Positions 45,425-53,777 of a DNA stretch of 64,000 nt are shown here, piece after piece. Every line of letters begins with the position of its first letter. Positions within the stretch are counted from its first letter, which is position 1. The translations under genes and the position numbers were made by a program. The notes under the pieces were generated by a model that was not told the origin of the DNA, ran no database searches, and was given only the letters and a program-made list of their open reading frames with translations. Source of the DNA: Cycloclasticus sp. (GTDB lineage Bacteria > Pseudomonadota > Gammaproteobacteria > Methylococcales > Cycloclasticaceae); NCBI GenBank assembly GCA_040743155.1, contig JBFLJU010000001.1, positions 2,415,144 to 2,479,143 of the forward strand. Direction: 5' to 3'.

Positions 45425-46195
45425 CGCAGTTAACACTTCCCAGCCCTTGTGGGTTAGTTCAAAAGTATGCCCTTTATGGCCAAGGTCTTGAATAAACCCT
45501 TTGTTTTTCAATTCTTCTAATCCTGCTTCATACCTGACATATGTTTTTTGATCTTTCATACCAAAAGAATTTCCACCAACTTGAATAGACCTATCATTAA
45601 GAGTTCTTCTTTTCATGATAGTCCCGTTCTTATCTTTGGAAGCAGCCATTAATATTTCTTTTGCCTCTTTTGAAAGAGAGAATTCTGGCTCTTGTTGTTT
45701 CTGTAGCTCTTGAGATAATTGATCGCGTTCATTTCTTATTGTATTAAGTTGATTAATCAACTTATCTTTTGTTTCTGAGTCTTCAATATCCGCTACTTCT
45801 TCGTCTCTTTTCGCTCTTTCAATAAGTTCCTTTTCTTTAACAGCAAATAAATCTGATCTAGACTGCTCTAGTTGAGTCTGTTTTATCGTTTTTTTGTGCT
45901 CTGCTTCAAGTTGGAGGTTTTCAACAAGTTCTTTAGGCTTTCTTTCTATTAGGCCAAATAAATACCTTAACCAATGAGCTGTGGCTGCAACCAACGCTCC
46001 GATAGCTAAAGGGTAAATTAATAATGTATAGAGATCAGTCTGCGCATCAAACAATGCTAACTTTTCAGTTGGATTTCCATTTGAGAATACAAGGTAAAAG
46101 AAACCTCTCCAGTTAAGCGCTAAAAATGCGAGGATGGAGTAACCAAAATATGGGGTCTTTATTCGATTATTGACCGCTTCAATAACTTCCTTCAC
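45419..46195 (-). CDS. Membrane-anchored coiled-coil protein with winged-helix-like tail (cassette gene)
   Basis: 258 residues starting with GTG at 46195, preceded by AAAGGAGAG. Two membrane segments (about 18-38 and 55-80) are followed by a charged coiled coil (90-170) and a C-terminal domain (175-258) ending in LEELKNKGFIQDLGHKGHTF and ELTHKGWEVL, which looks like a winged helix. The plan resembles some small sensor or toxin-like membrane proteins but no named family fits. Second cassette from attI. Confidence 0.72.
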   Translation of the reverse strand: MKEVIEAVNNRIKTPYFGYSILAFLALNWRGFFYLVFSNGNPTEKLALFDAQTDLYTLLIYPLAIGALVAATAHWLRYLFGLIERKPKELVENLQLEAEHKKTIKQTQLEQSRSDLFAVKEKELIERAKRDEEVADIEDSETKDKLINQLNTIRNERDQLSQELQKQQEPEFSLSKEAKEILMAASKDKNGTIMKRRTLNDRSIQVGGNSFGMKDQKTYVRYEAGLEELKNKGFIQDLGHKGHTFELTHKGWEVLTAL

Positions 46196-46212
46196 TGAAC
46201 TCTCCTTTGTGC

Positions 46213-46298
46213 TCTAACGTCTTAAATAAGGGGCGCGCGTTTCTTTGCGCGTCCCAGCCAGCGTGTTTTTGCTGGCGAACTTGATTTTTTTGTTAGCA
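46213..46298 (-). other. attC site of lipoprotein cassette copy B
   Basis: Same sequence as the site of copy A: TGCTAAC at 46298, stems GCCAGC/GCTGGC and CGCGC/GCGCG, ending with ACGTTAGAG at 46213. The single crossover box here contrasts with the triplet at copy A. Confidence 0.85.
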
Positions 46299-46800
46299 TT
46301 ATTTGATGTCAGATTTATCAATTTTAAGAATTGTTTGGTAAGTATCATTTAGGTACTCACGAATTCCTTTAAGTATTTTACCTGTCCATCCGTCAGATGT
46401 AACATCTCCGCTAAACCCAATATCTTTAGAGCCTTCAACAATAACTTTTACCTTTGTAGCACTACCATATTCTTTGAAATAAACACCTGCTATGACATTC
46501 CAGTCATGAAGAGTTATTCCATGCTCACCAATTACCATACCCTTCGATTTATCGGCTTTTCTTAGAGAGAACCCAGCGTTACCTAGACCAACTTTTGCTG
46601 CCTCATAAATTTGATTTTTATTGTATCCATGAAAAGTCTCAACATGCTCATATTTTGACCATCCAGTTTTACCTTCCGCTGAGTCGAAATCAACTGCTGA
46701 AACATCATGAGGAACCATGCCTACACTAGCGCATGCTTGAAGAAAGATTACTGCGATAAATAAAATTAACTTGTTCACTAGAACTCCTTGAAATGCTAAC
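46214..46800 (-). repeat. Duplicated cassette, copy B (next to attI)
   Basis: Identical to 43770-44356. This copy touches the integrase side, the position where newly integrated cassettes land, so it is probably the younger one. Confidence 0.92.
46299..46778 (-). CDS. Small lipoprotein of unknown function, cassette copy B
   Basis: 159 residues from GTG 46778, identical to the product of 43855-44334. The frame is open 14 codons further into attI (to an ATG at 46820), but the AAGGAG binding site and the lipoprotein signal both point to the GTG. As first cassette it is in the best position for expression from a promoter in the integrase region. Confidence 0.85.
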   Translation of the reverse strand: MNKLILFIAVIFLQACASVGMVPHDVSAVDFDSAEGKTGWSKYEHVETFHGYNKNQIYEAAKVGLGNAGFSLRKADKSKGMVIGEHGITLHDWNVIAGVYFKEYGSATKVKVIVEGSKDIGFSGDVTSDGWTGKILKGIREYLNDTYQTILKIDKSDIK

Positions 46801-46880
46801 TTGTTATTAACAGGAATCATAATTCCCTTTAATTCCCTTATATAGCAGGAACAAAATTCCTGTTAATATCATAATAAAGA
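46795..46880 (-). other. Putative attI site and integrase-proximal repeats
   Basis: The insertion joint is GTTAGC at 46795-46800, preceded on the cassette strand by AATAACAA. Towards the integrase there is a perfect 12-base inverted repeat, ATTAACAGGAAT at 46806-46817 and ATTCCTGTTAAT at 46856-46867, plus a tandem AATTCCCTT pair at 46821-46839 and a further CAGGGAATT at 46886-46894. These may be integrase-binding repeats or regulatory sites for intI and the cassette promoter. No convincing LexA box is seen. Confidence 0.6.
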
Positions 46881-46899
46881 GCAAACAGGGAATTGTTTC

Positions 46900-47922
46900 A
46901 TGCCTTTTCAAGGAAAGTCTAAACCAAAGGTACGGTTCGTGCCACAGTCAGTTCGTTTAATGGATCAGGTTAAAGAGGTGCTTCGATACCATCATTATGC
47001 TTCGCGAACAGAAGAGTCCTATATCCATTGGATTCTTACATTTATACGTTTTCATAATAAGCAGCATCCTAAGGGGTTAAGTAAAAGTCACATAGAGGCT
47101 TTTTTATCACATATGGCTGTGAACAAGAATTATGCCGCGTCCACCCAGAACTTGGCACTTAATGCCATTGTGTTTCTTTACAAGCAAGTTTTGGGTTTGT
47201 CAGTAGCAGATGATCTAGCGCCAATACGATCTAAAAAAGCGGTGCGCTTACCAGTGGTGTTAAGCCAAGGTGAAGTGATGAAGATGTTAGGCAATATGAA
47301 GGGTGTTCATAATTTATTGGCACAGTTGATGTACGGAGGTGGGTTACGTGTAATGGAGGTATTAAGAATACGCGTGCAAGATATAGATTTTGAAAATGGG
47401 TACTTATTAATTAGGGATGGAAAGGGCGGAAAAGATAGAACAGCTTTATTGGCGCAAACAGTTGAACCGTTTTTACAAGCGCATTTGGATGAAACACGTA
47501 AACAGTTTGATAAGGATAGGGAGAATGATGTGCCAGGTGTGTTTTTACCCAATGCGCTAGCGCGTAAATACCCTAATGCGGCGCTAACGTGGGGTTGGCA
47601 ATACGTTTTTCCATCGAAAAGTTTATCCAAAGACCCTCGCAGTGGAATTATTCGGCGACATCATTTAGATGATTCGACATTAAGGAAAGCAATTAGCGGC
47701 GCTAAAAAGAAATCAAATATTAATAAACGAGTCACTTCGCATACATTTAGGCATTCTTTTGCGACGCACTTGCTTGAGTCTGGTACAAATATACGCGTAG
47801 TGCAAAAGCTCTTAGGACATAACGATGTGAAAACAACAGAAATCTACACACATGTATTGCAACAAAATTTGGATAAAGTAATAAGCCCATTAGAACGGCT
47901 AAGTGAGTTAGAGAATGATTAA
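46900..47922 (+). CDS. intI: Integron integrase IntI
   Basis: 340 residues of the tyrosine recombinase family. All catalytic residues can be placed at a constant offset of +4 from IntI1: Arg150 (GGGLRVME), Lys175 (DGKGGKD), His281 and Arg284 (HTFRHSFATH), His307 (LLGHND) and Tyr316 (TEIYTH). The integron-specific insert is present at about 217-240 (LARKYPNAALTWGWQYVFPS). AGGGAA precedes the ATG. It appears intact and thus able to shuffle cassettes. Its last 8 bases overlap the next gene. Confidence 0.96.
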   Translation: MPFQGKSKPKVRFVPQSVRLMDQVKEVLRYHHYASRTEESYIHWILTFIRFHNKQHPKGLSKSHIEAFLSHMAVNKNYAASTQNLALNAIVFLYKQVLGLSVADDLAPIRSKKAVRLPVVLSQGEVMKMLGNMKGVHNLLAQLMYGGGLRVMEVLRIRVQDIDFENGYLLIRDGKGGKDRTALLAQTVEPFLQAHLDETRKQFDKDRENDVPGVFLPNALARKYPNAALTWGWQYVFPSKSLSKDPRSGIIRRHHLDDSTLRKAISGAKKKSNINKRVTSHTFRHSFATHLLESGTNIRVVQKLLGHNDVKTTEIYTHVLQQNLDKVISPLERLSELEND

Positions 47923-48724
47923 AAATAGTTACGGTGCACAGCGGATTGTTTGTTTAACAGAGGAAACAACCGAGGCACTTTATTTAATGGGTGAACAAGA
48001 TCGCATTGTCGGTATTTCTGGCTTTACTGTGCGTCCTGCTATTGCGCGTAAGGAAAAGCCCAAAGTATCGGCTTTTATCTCGGCAAAAATAGATAAAATT
48101 TTGGCACTAAAGCCTGATTTGGTATTGGCATTTTCTGATATGCAGGCAGATATTACCGCTGAGTTGGTGCGGGCAGGCTTACAAGTACACGTCTTTAACC
48201 AGCGTTCGATTGTTGAGATTTTCGACATGCTACACACGCTAGGTGCGCTGATTGGTGAACCGGAAAAGGCGGCGGTGTTGGTTAGGCAATATCAAAAGAA
48301 TATAGATGACAGCATGGAGCAGGCTAAAGGGTATGTAAAAAAGCCGCTGATTTACTTTGAAGAATGGGATGATCCGCTTATTTCTGGTATTAAGTGGGTG
48401 TCTGAATTAGGCGAAATAGCAGGTGGTGTTGATTGTTTTCCTGAACTATCGAAAGAGGCGGGCGGCAAGAATAGAATTATTGACGATCCGCAACGGGTGG
48501 TTGCTCGACAACCGGATATTATTATCGGCTCGTGGTGCGGCAAGAAATTTAGACCAGAACGTGTTGCGCAACGGGATGGCTGGTCTGATATTCCGGCGGT
48601 AAAGCACCATCAGCTGTTTGAAATAAAGTCAGTGAATATTTTACAACCAGGCCCAGCGGCATTAACAGATGGCTTGCGCGAGTTACAACAAATTATTGCT
48701 GGTTGGGTAAAACAATATGGATAA
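47915..48724 (+). CDS. Cobalamin-binding (BtuF-like) protein without signal peptide
   Basis: 269 residues of the periplasmic-binding-protein fold for iron or corrinoid ligands (RIVCLTEETTEALYLMGEQD, KIDKILALKPDLVLAFSDMQ, FEEWDDPLISG, then DIIIGSWCGKKFRPE). The usual Sec signal is absent, as in cytosolic cobalamin-binding family members. The ATG lies inside the last codons of intI (ATGATTAA), an 8-base overlap, and the next gene overlaps by 8 as well. The linkage to an integrase is unexpected; it may be that the integron inserted just upstream of an existing gene. Confidence 0.8.
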   Translation: MIKNSYGAQRIVCLTEETTEALYLMGEQDRIVGISGFTVRPAIARKEKPKVSAFISAKIDKILALKPDLVLAFSDMQADITAELVRAGLQVHVFNQRSIVEIFDMLHTLGALIGEPEKAAVLVRQYQKNIDDSMEQAKGYVKKPLIYFEEWDDPLISGIKWVSELGEIAGGVDCFPELSKEAGGKNRIIDDPQRVVARQPDIIIGSWCGKKFRPERVAQRDGWSDIPAVKHHQLFEIKSVNILQPGPAALTDGLRELQQIIAGWVKQYG

Positions 48725-49325
48725 AGTACTGTATTACGTGCACGACCCGATGTGCAGCTGGTGTTGGGCGTTTAATAAGGTTTGGGCAAAGGTGCAGGCG
48801 TCTTTAGCGAGTGATATTGAGGTGCGCTATGTGTTAGGCGGTTTAGCGCCTGATAGTGATGAGCCGATGGATATAGATTTACAACAGCGAATCAGTTCAG
48901 GCTGGTACCGTATTGAAGAAAAGGTTCCCAGCACGCAGTTTAACCATGATTTTTGGACGCTGTGTTCGCCAAGGCGATCGACCTACCCGTCATCTCGCGC
49001 GATCATTGCGGCGAGAATGTTAGATAGCGAATCGGAAAGGCGAATGTTGTTAGCGATTCAGCAAGCCTATTATTTGAAGGCTAAAAACCCAGCCGATGAT
49101 GACGTGCTGATTGAATGCGCGCAGGATATAGGCTTGGATAGTCTAGCGTTTGCCGATGCGTTAAACAGCGTGTCGACACAACAGCAATTATTGGCTGAGA
49201 TTAAGTTTGCTAGAAGCATGGGGGTTAGGAGTTTCCCAAGCTTGGTGCTGGAAACGTCTAATGAGAAGCGCGTATTGAGCTATGACTATAACGACCCAAG
49301 TGTTTTGCTATCTCAGCTGCTTTAA
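48717..49325 (+). CDS. DsbA family oxidoreductase (FrnE-like)
   Basis: 202 residues of the DsbA/2-hydroxychromene isomerase fold with an N-terminal CSWCW active-site pair (Cys13, Cys16 of MDKVLYYVHDPMCSWCW) and the helical insertion typical of cytosolic FrnE-like proteins; RSMGVRSFPSLVLE supplies the cis-proline loop. No signal peptide. Start overlaps the previous stop by 8 bases, so it is likely translated with the cobalamin-binding-like gene. Confidence 0.86.
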   Translation: MDKVLYYVHDPMCSWCWAFNKVWAKVQASLASDIEVRYVLGGLAPDSDEPMDIDLQQRISSGWYRIEEKVPSTQFNHDFWTLCSPRRSTYPSSRAIIAARMLDSESERRMLLAIQQAYYLKAKNPADDDVLIECAQDIGLDSLAFADALNSVSTQQQLLAEIKFARSMGVRSFPSLVLETSNEKRVLSYDYNDPSVLLSQLL

Positions 49326-49333
49326 TGCTTAGG

Positions 49334-49798
49334 TTATTGAATAACGCGTAGTTTTCCCGCTGCGCTTTTAATTAAGGTGACGTGATCGCCTTTGCTAAAT
49401 AATATGTTGGGGTTAACTTCTTGTACAACGGACTGAATTTGGCCATTATTCATTTGTACTGTTATTTGCACGCCATTAGCTCGGTTGTATAGTGCTTCGG
49501 CTTTATTGCCGATAATGCCGCCAACCACCGCGCCTGCAACTGCGGCAGCAGAGCGACCACGACCGCCGCCGACGCTACTGCCGGCAATGCCGCCAATTAA
49601 CCCGCCTGCAACTTTGCCCACGATATTGCCTTCTGAATCAATGGTTACCGCCTGAAGGTCAATAATAATGCCGCTGTTAACTTGTAACGACTGATTGGCT
49701 TCGCTGGTTGAGTAGCGCTGATTCGATGCGCCATATGGGTTAGGCCCTGCGCAAGCCATTAAAATGGTGCTGAGTATCAAAATAGATAGCGTTTTCAT
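49334..49798 (-). CDS. Glycine-zipper outer membrane lipoprotein (SlyB/Pcp-like)
   Basis: 154 residues with lipoprotein signal MKTLSILILSTILMAC (lipobox LMAC or similar) and a glycine-zipper hairpin (about residues 62-100, GGLIGGIAGSSVGGGRG, AVAGAVVGGIIGNKAE) followed by a beta domain (QITVQMNNGQIQSVVQEVNP). This matches the SlyB/Pcp family of small outer membrane proteins, which stabilise the envelope. It is convergent with the DsbA-family gene, 8 bases apart. Confidence 0.88.
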   Translation of the reverse strand: MKTLSILILSTILMACAGPNPYGASNQRYSTSEANQSLQVNSGIIIDLQAVTIDSEGNIVGKVAGGLIGGIAGSSVGGGRGRSAAAVAGAVVGGIIGNKAEALYNRANGVQITVQMNNGQIQSVVQEVNPNILFSKGDHVTLIKSAAGKLRVIQ

Positions 49799-49852
49799 GG
49801 GAATCTCCTGTGTAAGGCTTATTTGCTTAGAGCCGATAGTTGCCGCATTGGT

Positions 49853-50338
49853 TCACTTACTGAGTAAGCTTGCAAAGTCCAAAGTGCCTTCTTTTTCAAA
49901 GGGTAGGTTGTATAACGAAATGGGGTTAGCAAGGGTGCCGTGGCTGAGGTGGCCTTGCAAACGAAAGTGCAGCGGCTTGTTATTGGATAGTGTTTGTAGC
50001 TGCTTGATAAGGCCAAGTGTATTGCTAACCAATGAGACGCTTAAAAACTGTTCTTCATAAGGCATAACATCGACCGACTGTTTGCTAACGCCGTGTGCAA
50101 ACGCTGAGCCATTGATGTTTAGCGTATAGCTAAGGCCTTTAATAAAAAGCGGGAAGTCGTTAGTGTTTTGAATGCGCAGGGTTAATTCATATCGCTGCTC
50201 AAGCAATTGTGCGTCAATCAGTTGAAGGTTTTTGATGCTGATTTGTGGCGGTTCGGCGTGGTATGTGATGCCAGCACATCCGATAAGTGCGACGCTGATT
50301 GATAGCAACATGAGAAAACGGCTAATAAAGTGGTTCAT
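49853..50338 (-). CDS. LEA type 2-like lipoprotein
   Basis: About 161 residues from the ATG at 50338 (MNHFISRFLMLLSISVAL), with GGAG 6 bases upstream; the longer frame from 50362 has a poorer start. Lipobox LIGC near residue 20. The mature part (ISIKNLQLIDAQLLEQRYEL, TLRIQNTNDFPLFIKGLSYT and so on) has the WHy/LEA_2 immunoglobulin-like fold seen in small periplasmic lipoproteins. Function unknown, possibly desiccation or envelope related. Confidence 0.75.
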   Translation of the reverse strand: MNHFISRFLMLLSISVALIGCAGITYHAEPPQISIKNLQLIDAQLLEQRYELTLRIQNTNDFPLFIKGLSYTLNINGSAFAHGVSKQSVDVMPYEEQFLSVSLVSNTLGLIKQLQTLSNNKPLHFRLQGHLSHGTLANPISLYNLPFEKEGTLDFASLLSK

Positions 50339-50394
50339 ACTCATCTCCATTGATATGTTCAATCTTATGCCAGCGGCAGGACGAATGAAAGAGT

Positions 50395-51036
50395 TTAAAA
50401 CTGAATGCTCTCTTGCCCTTCAGCCCAAGGCGCGTATTTATGCATAATGCTGTCGAATAATTCAGAGGTTAGGTAATGGTCAAACCAACGGTGTAAATTG
50501 CTGTAAGGCGTTTGACGAAACCACTCAATATCAACGTGAGCGAATTGGCGAATAAAAGGGAAAATACCGAGGTCGGCGAGTGATGGTTGTTGATCGATCA
50601 GAAATTCGTGTTTTGCTAAACGCTGTTCTAATAACCTTAGAAAAGCTTCGGCCTGTGTTCGGTAATGTTCAGCTGGGAATTCGGGGAAGCGGTCGGCGTA
50701 TTTGTAATGATCCAAATGTTTTTTAAAGTTATTATCATTCTCCTCAATCAATAGGTTCGCCTCTTGAACGCGTTGAGCATTGCCCCTGATGTGATCAGGG
50801 TCTTGCTGCAATGTTGCCCAATGTACGATGTCCCAGCTTTCATCTATCACATCTGCATTGGCTAATTGCAACACAGGCACGGTGGCTTTCGGCGATATAG
50901 CGAGCATTTGAGCGGGCTTGTTACGTAACACTACCTCACGCAACTGCACCGGTACGCCGCTGTACCTGATGGCAAGCCGAGCGCGCATGGCGTACGGACA
51001 GCGACGGAATGAGTACAGAACAGGTAAGGCAGGCAT
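50395..51036 (-). CDS. Glutathione S-transferase family protein
   Basis: 213 residues: a thioredoxin-like N-terminal domain with the RRCPYAMRARLAI motif (catalytic Cys in CPYA), the conserved TVPVLQL with cis-proline, and the DES motif (VIDESWDIVHWA), followed by an all-helical C-terminal domain. It resembles the beta/omega-type bacterial GSTs; the electrophilic substrate is unknown. It lies 12 bases upstream of, and in the same direction as, the SlyD-like gene. Confidence 0.87.
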   Translation of the reverse strand: MPALPVLYSFRRCPYAMRARLAIRYSGVPVQLREVVLRNKPAQMLAISPKATVPVLQLANADVIDESWDIVHWATLQQDPDHIRGNAQRVQEANLLIEENDNNFKKHLDHYKYADRFPEFPAEHYRTQAEAFLRLLEQRLAKHEFLIDQQPSLADLGIFPFIRQFAHVDIEWFRQTPYSNLHRWFDHYLTSELFDSIMHKYAPWAEGQESIQF

Positions 51037-51048
51037 TAATAACCTCTA

Positions 51049-51531
51049 TTAATGGTGGTGGCCGCCTGCGCCGTGTGCATGGCCGTGTGAAATTTCTTCT
51101 TGCGTTGCTTCACGAACATCCACGATATCGATATCAAAATGCAGTGTTTGACCGGCAAGCGGATGGTTAGTATCCACTTTGGCCATGAACTTACCGATTT
51201 TAACGATACTCACCTGACGCTGACCTTTCTCGGTATGTACCGTAGCGATCATCCCAGGGCGCCATTTTTTTGAACCGGCTAAATGCTTAACCGGAACACT
51301 TTGGATAGAGTCGTCTACACGTTCTCCGTAACCATCTTGCGGTTGGACAGTAACGTTGAATTTGTCGCCGGCTTGTTTTCCTTCTAGGGCGAGTTGCACG
51401 CCACGAATCATTCCGCCGTGACCTTGTAAGTAAGCGGTTGCGTCTTGCCCTGCGGAGCTTTCAACAACTTGGTCTTCGTCGTTTTTTAGTGTGTAGTGAA
51501 ATCGTACAACGGTATCTTTAGTAATTTGCAT
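51049..51531 (-). CDS. slyD: FKBP-type peptidyl-prolyl isomerase, SlyD-like
   Basis: About 160 residues from ATG 51531 (MQITKDTVVRFHYTLKND); the TTG two codons upstream is less likely. FKBP core with GMIRGVQLALEGKQAGDKF and QDGYGER, an inserted flap domain (about 70-120), and a His-rich C-terminus (HGHAHGAGGHHH) able to bind nickel as in SlyD. It acts as a chaperone and prolyl isomerase. Divergent from the PHP phosphoesterase gene. Confidence 0.9.
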   Translation of the reverse strand: MQITKDTVVRFHYTLKNDEDQVVESSAGQDATAYLQGHGGMIRGVQLALEGKQAGDKFNVTVQPQDGYGERVDDSIQSVPVKHLAGSKKWRPGMIATVHTEKGQRQVSIVKIGKFMAKVDTNHPLAGQTLHFDIDIVDVREATQEEISHGHAHGAGGHHH

Positions 51532-51603
51532 AATCAATAGATCAGTTTTGAATAAGCGTCGATTTTACCATTCAAGCGGGGCGCTGAGTGTAAACTAAGC
51601 GGT

Positions 51604-52434
51604 ATGAGGAAGATTGATTTACATACACATACGCTTGTTTCTGACGGCAAGCTAACGCCAAATGAACTTGTTGCAAGAGCGCAAGCCAATGGTGTGGATG
51701 TGCTGGCTATTACAGACCATGACACAGTAGCTGCTTATCAACAGTTGGCGGATATTAAGTGTGATGGAATGACTATTATTCCTGGTATCGAACTGTCTAC
51801 ACAATGGCGTGGGATTAACGTCCATATCGTGGGACTGAATTTAAATTTGGACAGCGAATCAATTATTGAAGGCGTTGCTCAGCAAGAAAGGGCGCGGAGT
51901 GATCGGGCCGTGTTAATAGCAAAGCGTTTAACGAAAGCTAGGCTGCCGATTAATTTCCAACAAGTTGAAGAAATTGCTAACCACTGTAATGTCGGGCGGC
52001 CGCACTTTGCGCAACACCTTGTTGATCTGGGGCTGGTTAAAGATATGTCGGCGGCCTTCAAAAAGTATTTGGGTAATGGAAAAATCGGTGATGTGAAGCA
52101 ATGCTGGGCTGATTTGCCGCAAATAATTCAGTGGATTGTTGAGGCTGGCGGCGTTGCAGTGTTGGCGCACCCATTGAAATATAAAATGACGAGAACCAAG
52201 TTATCGCTGCTATTAGACGATTTTATTGAAGCAGGTGGGCGTGCTATGGAAGTTGTTTCTGGTAAGCAAACACAAGACGAAACTCGTTTTTTGGCGGGTC
52301 TTAGTATAGATAAAGGCTTATTAGCTTCGTGTGGTTCCGACTTTCATCAGCTGAGCCAGTGGAGTGATATCGGTTCTATGTCGGCTTTTCCTAAAGAGTG
52401 TGAGCCGGTTTGGACTGCATGGGAAAGTATTTAG
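51604..52434 (+). CDS. rnm: PHP-domain phosphoesterase (RNase AM / YciV type)
   Basis: 276 residues with the PHP metal motifs DLHTHTLVSDG, ITDHDTV, a central GRPHFAQHL and the C-terminal CGSDFHQLSQW. This is the YciV/TrpH family, whose members degrade 5'-phosphorylated short RNAs and 3',5'-bisphosphorylated nucleotides. Convergent with tonB, 4-base overlap. Assignment of exact substrate rests on family similarity. Confidence 0.88.
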   Translation: MRKIDLHTHTLVSDGKLTPNELVARAQANGVDVLAITDHDTVAAYQQLADIKCDGMTIIPGIELSTQWRGINVHIVGLNLNLDSESIIEGVAQQERARSDRAVLIAKRLTKARLPINFQQVEEIANHCNVGRPHFAQHLVDLGLVKDMSAAFKKYLGNGKIGDVKQCWADLPQIIQWIVEAGGVAVLAHPLKYKMTRTKLSLLLDDFIEAGGRAMEVVSGKQTQDETRFLAGLSIDKGLLASCGSDFHQLSQWSDIGSMSAFPKECEPVWTAWESI

Positions 52435-53084
52435 TAGGCGTTAAGGCGAAACTCTATTTTTTGCTTAAAGGTAGATAACGAATTAAAACGGCTGGCGGGA
52501 AACTGCCATGTTTTGATGGTTTTTAAAGCAGACCGATCTAAAGCCGACGAGCCAGAGCTTTGAATGATAATGGCTTGATTAACGTGTCCATCATTAGCAA
52601 CTGAAATTTCGAAAATAACGATTCCTTCTGTTCCCCTGCGCCTAGCGATTGAGGGGTATTTTGGTTTTGGTTGGTAGGTAGGCTGCGGTGAGGTAAAGGT
52701 GGCGGGTTTACTAACAGGCACAGGTAATGGCGAGGCTGCTTTTTTTGGAATAATTTTAGGCGGTACAGGCTTAATTACTTTTTTTACTGGTTTTACGCTA
52801 ATTTTCTTGGGCGATGGCGCCTGAGTGACGACTTTGCGCTTTTTTATTACTTTTGGCTTAGGTTTGATCGGTTGAATAGGCGGTGGAGTAACCGGTGTGG
52901 GTTCAGTTAGCAAGACACTGACTCTTTTTGCAGGCATGCTGTCGATATCTTCCGTTGCAAAGATACCGGTTTTGTAGGCAAAAGCTGCTAGAGCAGCGTG
53001 CACAATAAGGGAGATGAGGATAAACAAAAGCGCCGATTTGGGCTTATAAACAAGAGTCCCCCATGAATAAGTGGTACTGCTCAT
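52431..53084 (-). CDS. tonB: TonB family energy-transducing protein
   Basis: 217 residues: a short cytoplasmic start, a membrane helix (about 18-40), a Pro/Lys-rich linker (about 55-125, with KPKPKVIKKRK and PVPKIIPKK-type runs), and the TonB C-terminal domain (YPSIARRRGTEGIVIFEISV, LDRSALKTIKTWQFP). It transmits energy from ExbB-ExbD to outer membrane receptors; exbB and exbD are not in this window. It lies immediately downstream of rnfE, 9 bases after. Confidence 0.9.
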   Translation of the reverse strand: MSSTTYSWGTLVYKPKSALLFILISLIVHAALAAFAYKTGIFATEDIDSMPAKRVSVLLTEPTPVTPPPIQPIKPKPKVIKKRKVVTQAPSPKKISVKPVKKVIKPVPPKIIPKKAASPLPVPVSKPATFTSPQPTYQPKPKYPSIARRRGTEGIVIFEISVANDGHVNQAIIIQSSGSSALDRSALKTIKTWQFPASRFNSLSTFKQKIEFRLNAY

Positions 53085-53093
53085 GGCGCGCTA

Positions 53094-53777
53094 TTAAACC
53101 TTTTTAGGCTCCATTGATAAAGTGACTGGTTGGCTCGCTGGCTTTGCTAATCGTTTATCAATGACGTTCTTTAATGCGATGAGTAGGCCCAAACCAATGA
53201 AAGCGCCCGGTGGTAAAATAGCGAGCAAGAAACCTTCATAATCGTCAATGACGTAAATCGTCATGTCTCTGGCGGCTTCGCCAAACATTAGATGAGCGTT
53301 TGAAAATAGGGTGCCAGAACCCAGCATCTCGCGCGCCGCACCTAAGATAACGAGGGCGCAAGTAAAACCAAGCCCCATAGCCAGTCCGTCAACACAGGAG
53401 GCGCCCAGTGGGTTTTTCGAGGCGAAGGCTTCGGCGCGACCAATAATGGAGCAGTTGGTGACGATGAGGGGAATAAAAATACCGAGTATTAAATATAGTT
53501 CGTAGAAGAATGCGTTCATAATCAGCTCAATTGCCGTCACAATCGATGCAATTATCAACACAAAAACCGGCAGTCGTATTTCGCTACCAACTTGTTGGCG
53601 AACCAAAGAGACAATGGCATTGGATAAAATAAGGGTTAATGTGGTGGCGATGCCAAGCCCTAAGCCGTTAATAACCGTGTTGCTTACGGCTAATAAGGGG
53701 CAGAGCCCAAGCAAGGCAACAAATGCTTGGTTGTTATCCCAAAGGCCATTTTTTAAAATTTGTTTATAGCTATCCAT
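53094..53777 (-). CDS. rnfE: Rnf/Rsx electron transport complex subunit E
   Basis: 227 residues with six membrane segments and the RnfE pattern ([54 protein letters not shown]). Together with RnfA it forms the membrane core with an Fe-S site between half-channels. It is last in the operon rnfABCDGE, with an 8-base overlap with rnfG. Confidence 0.95.
   Translation of the reverse strand: MDSYKQILKNGLWDNNQAFVALLGLCPLLAVSNTVINGLGLGIATTLTLILSNAIVSLVRQQVGSEIRLPVFVLIIASIVTAIELIMNAFFYELYLILGIFIPLIVTNCSIIGRAEAFASKNPLGASCVDGLAMGLGFTCALVILGAAREMLGSGTLFSNAHLMFGEAARDMTIYVIDDYEGFLLAILPPGAFIGLGLLIALKNVIDKRLAKPASQPVTLSMEPKKV

Larger units (their letters stand above)
43233..47922. mobile_element. Chromosomal integron with six gene cassettes
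   Basis: An integron integrase gene (46900-47922, rightward) lies divergent from six small genes read leftward, each followed by an attC-type inverted repeat that begins with a box of the form RYYYAAC and ends with GTTRRR. A putative attI lies between. From attI outward the cassettes are: lipoprotein copy B, membrane/coiled-coil protein, 186-residue unknown, 76-residue membrane protein, lipoprotein copy A and RDD protein. The array is bounded by the GGDEF-EAL gene and a cobalamin-binding-like gene. Confidence 0.92.

Noticed and set aside
43233-46800. CRISPR array for the repeated GC-rich elements
   Set aside because: The repeats are imperfect, palindromic, irregularly spaced and each follows a gene next to an integrase; they are attC sites.
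46779-46820. 14-codon extension of lipoprotein copy B
   Set aside because: It reads through attI and would bury the lipoprotein signal; copy A has the same GTG start with AAGGAG.
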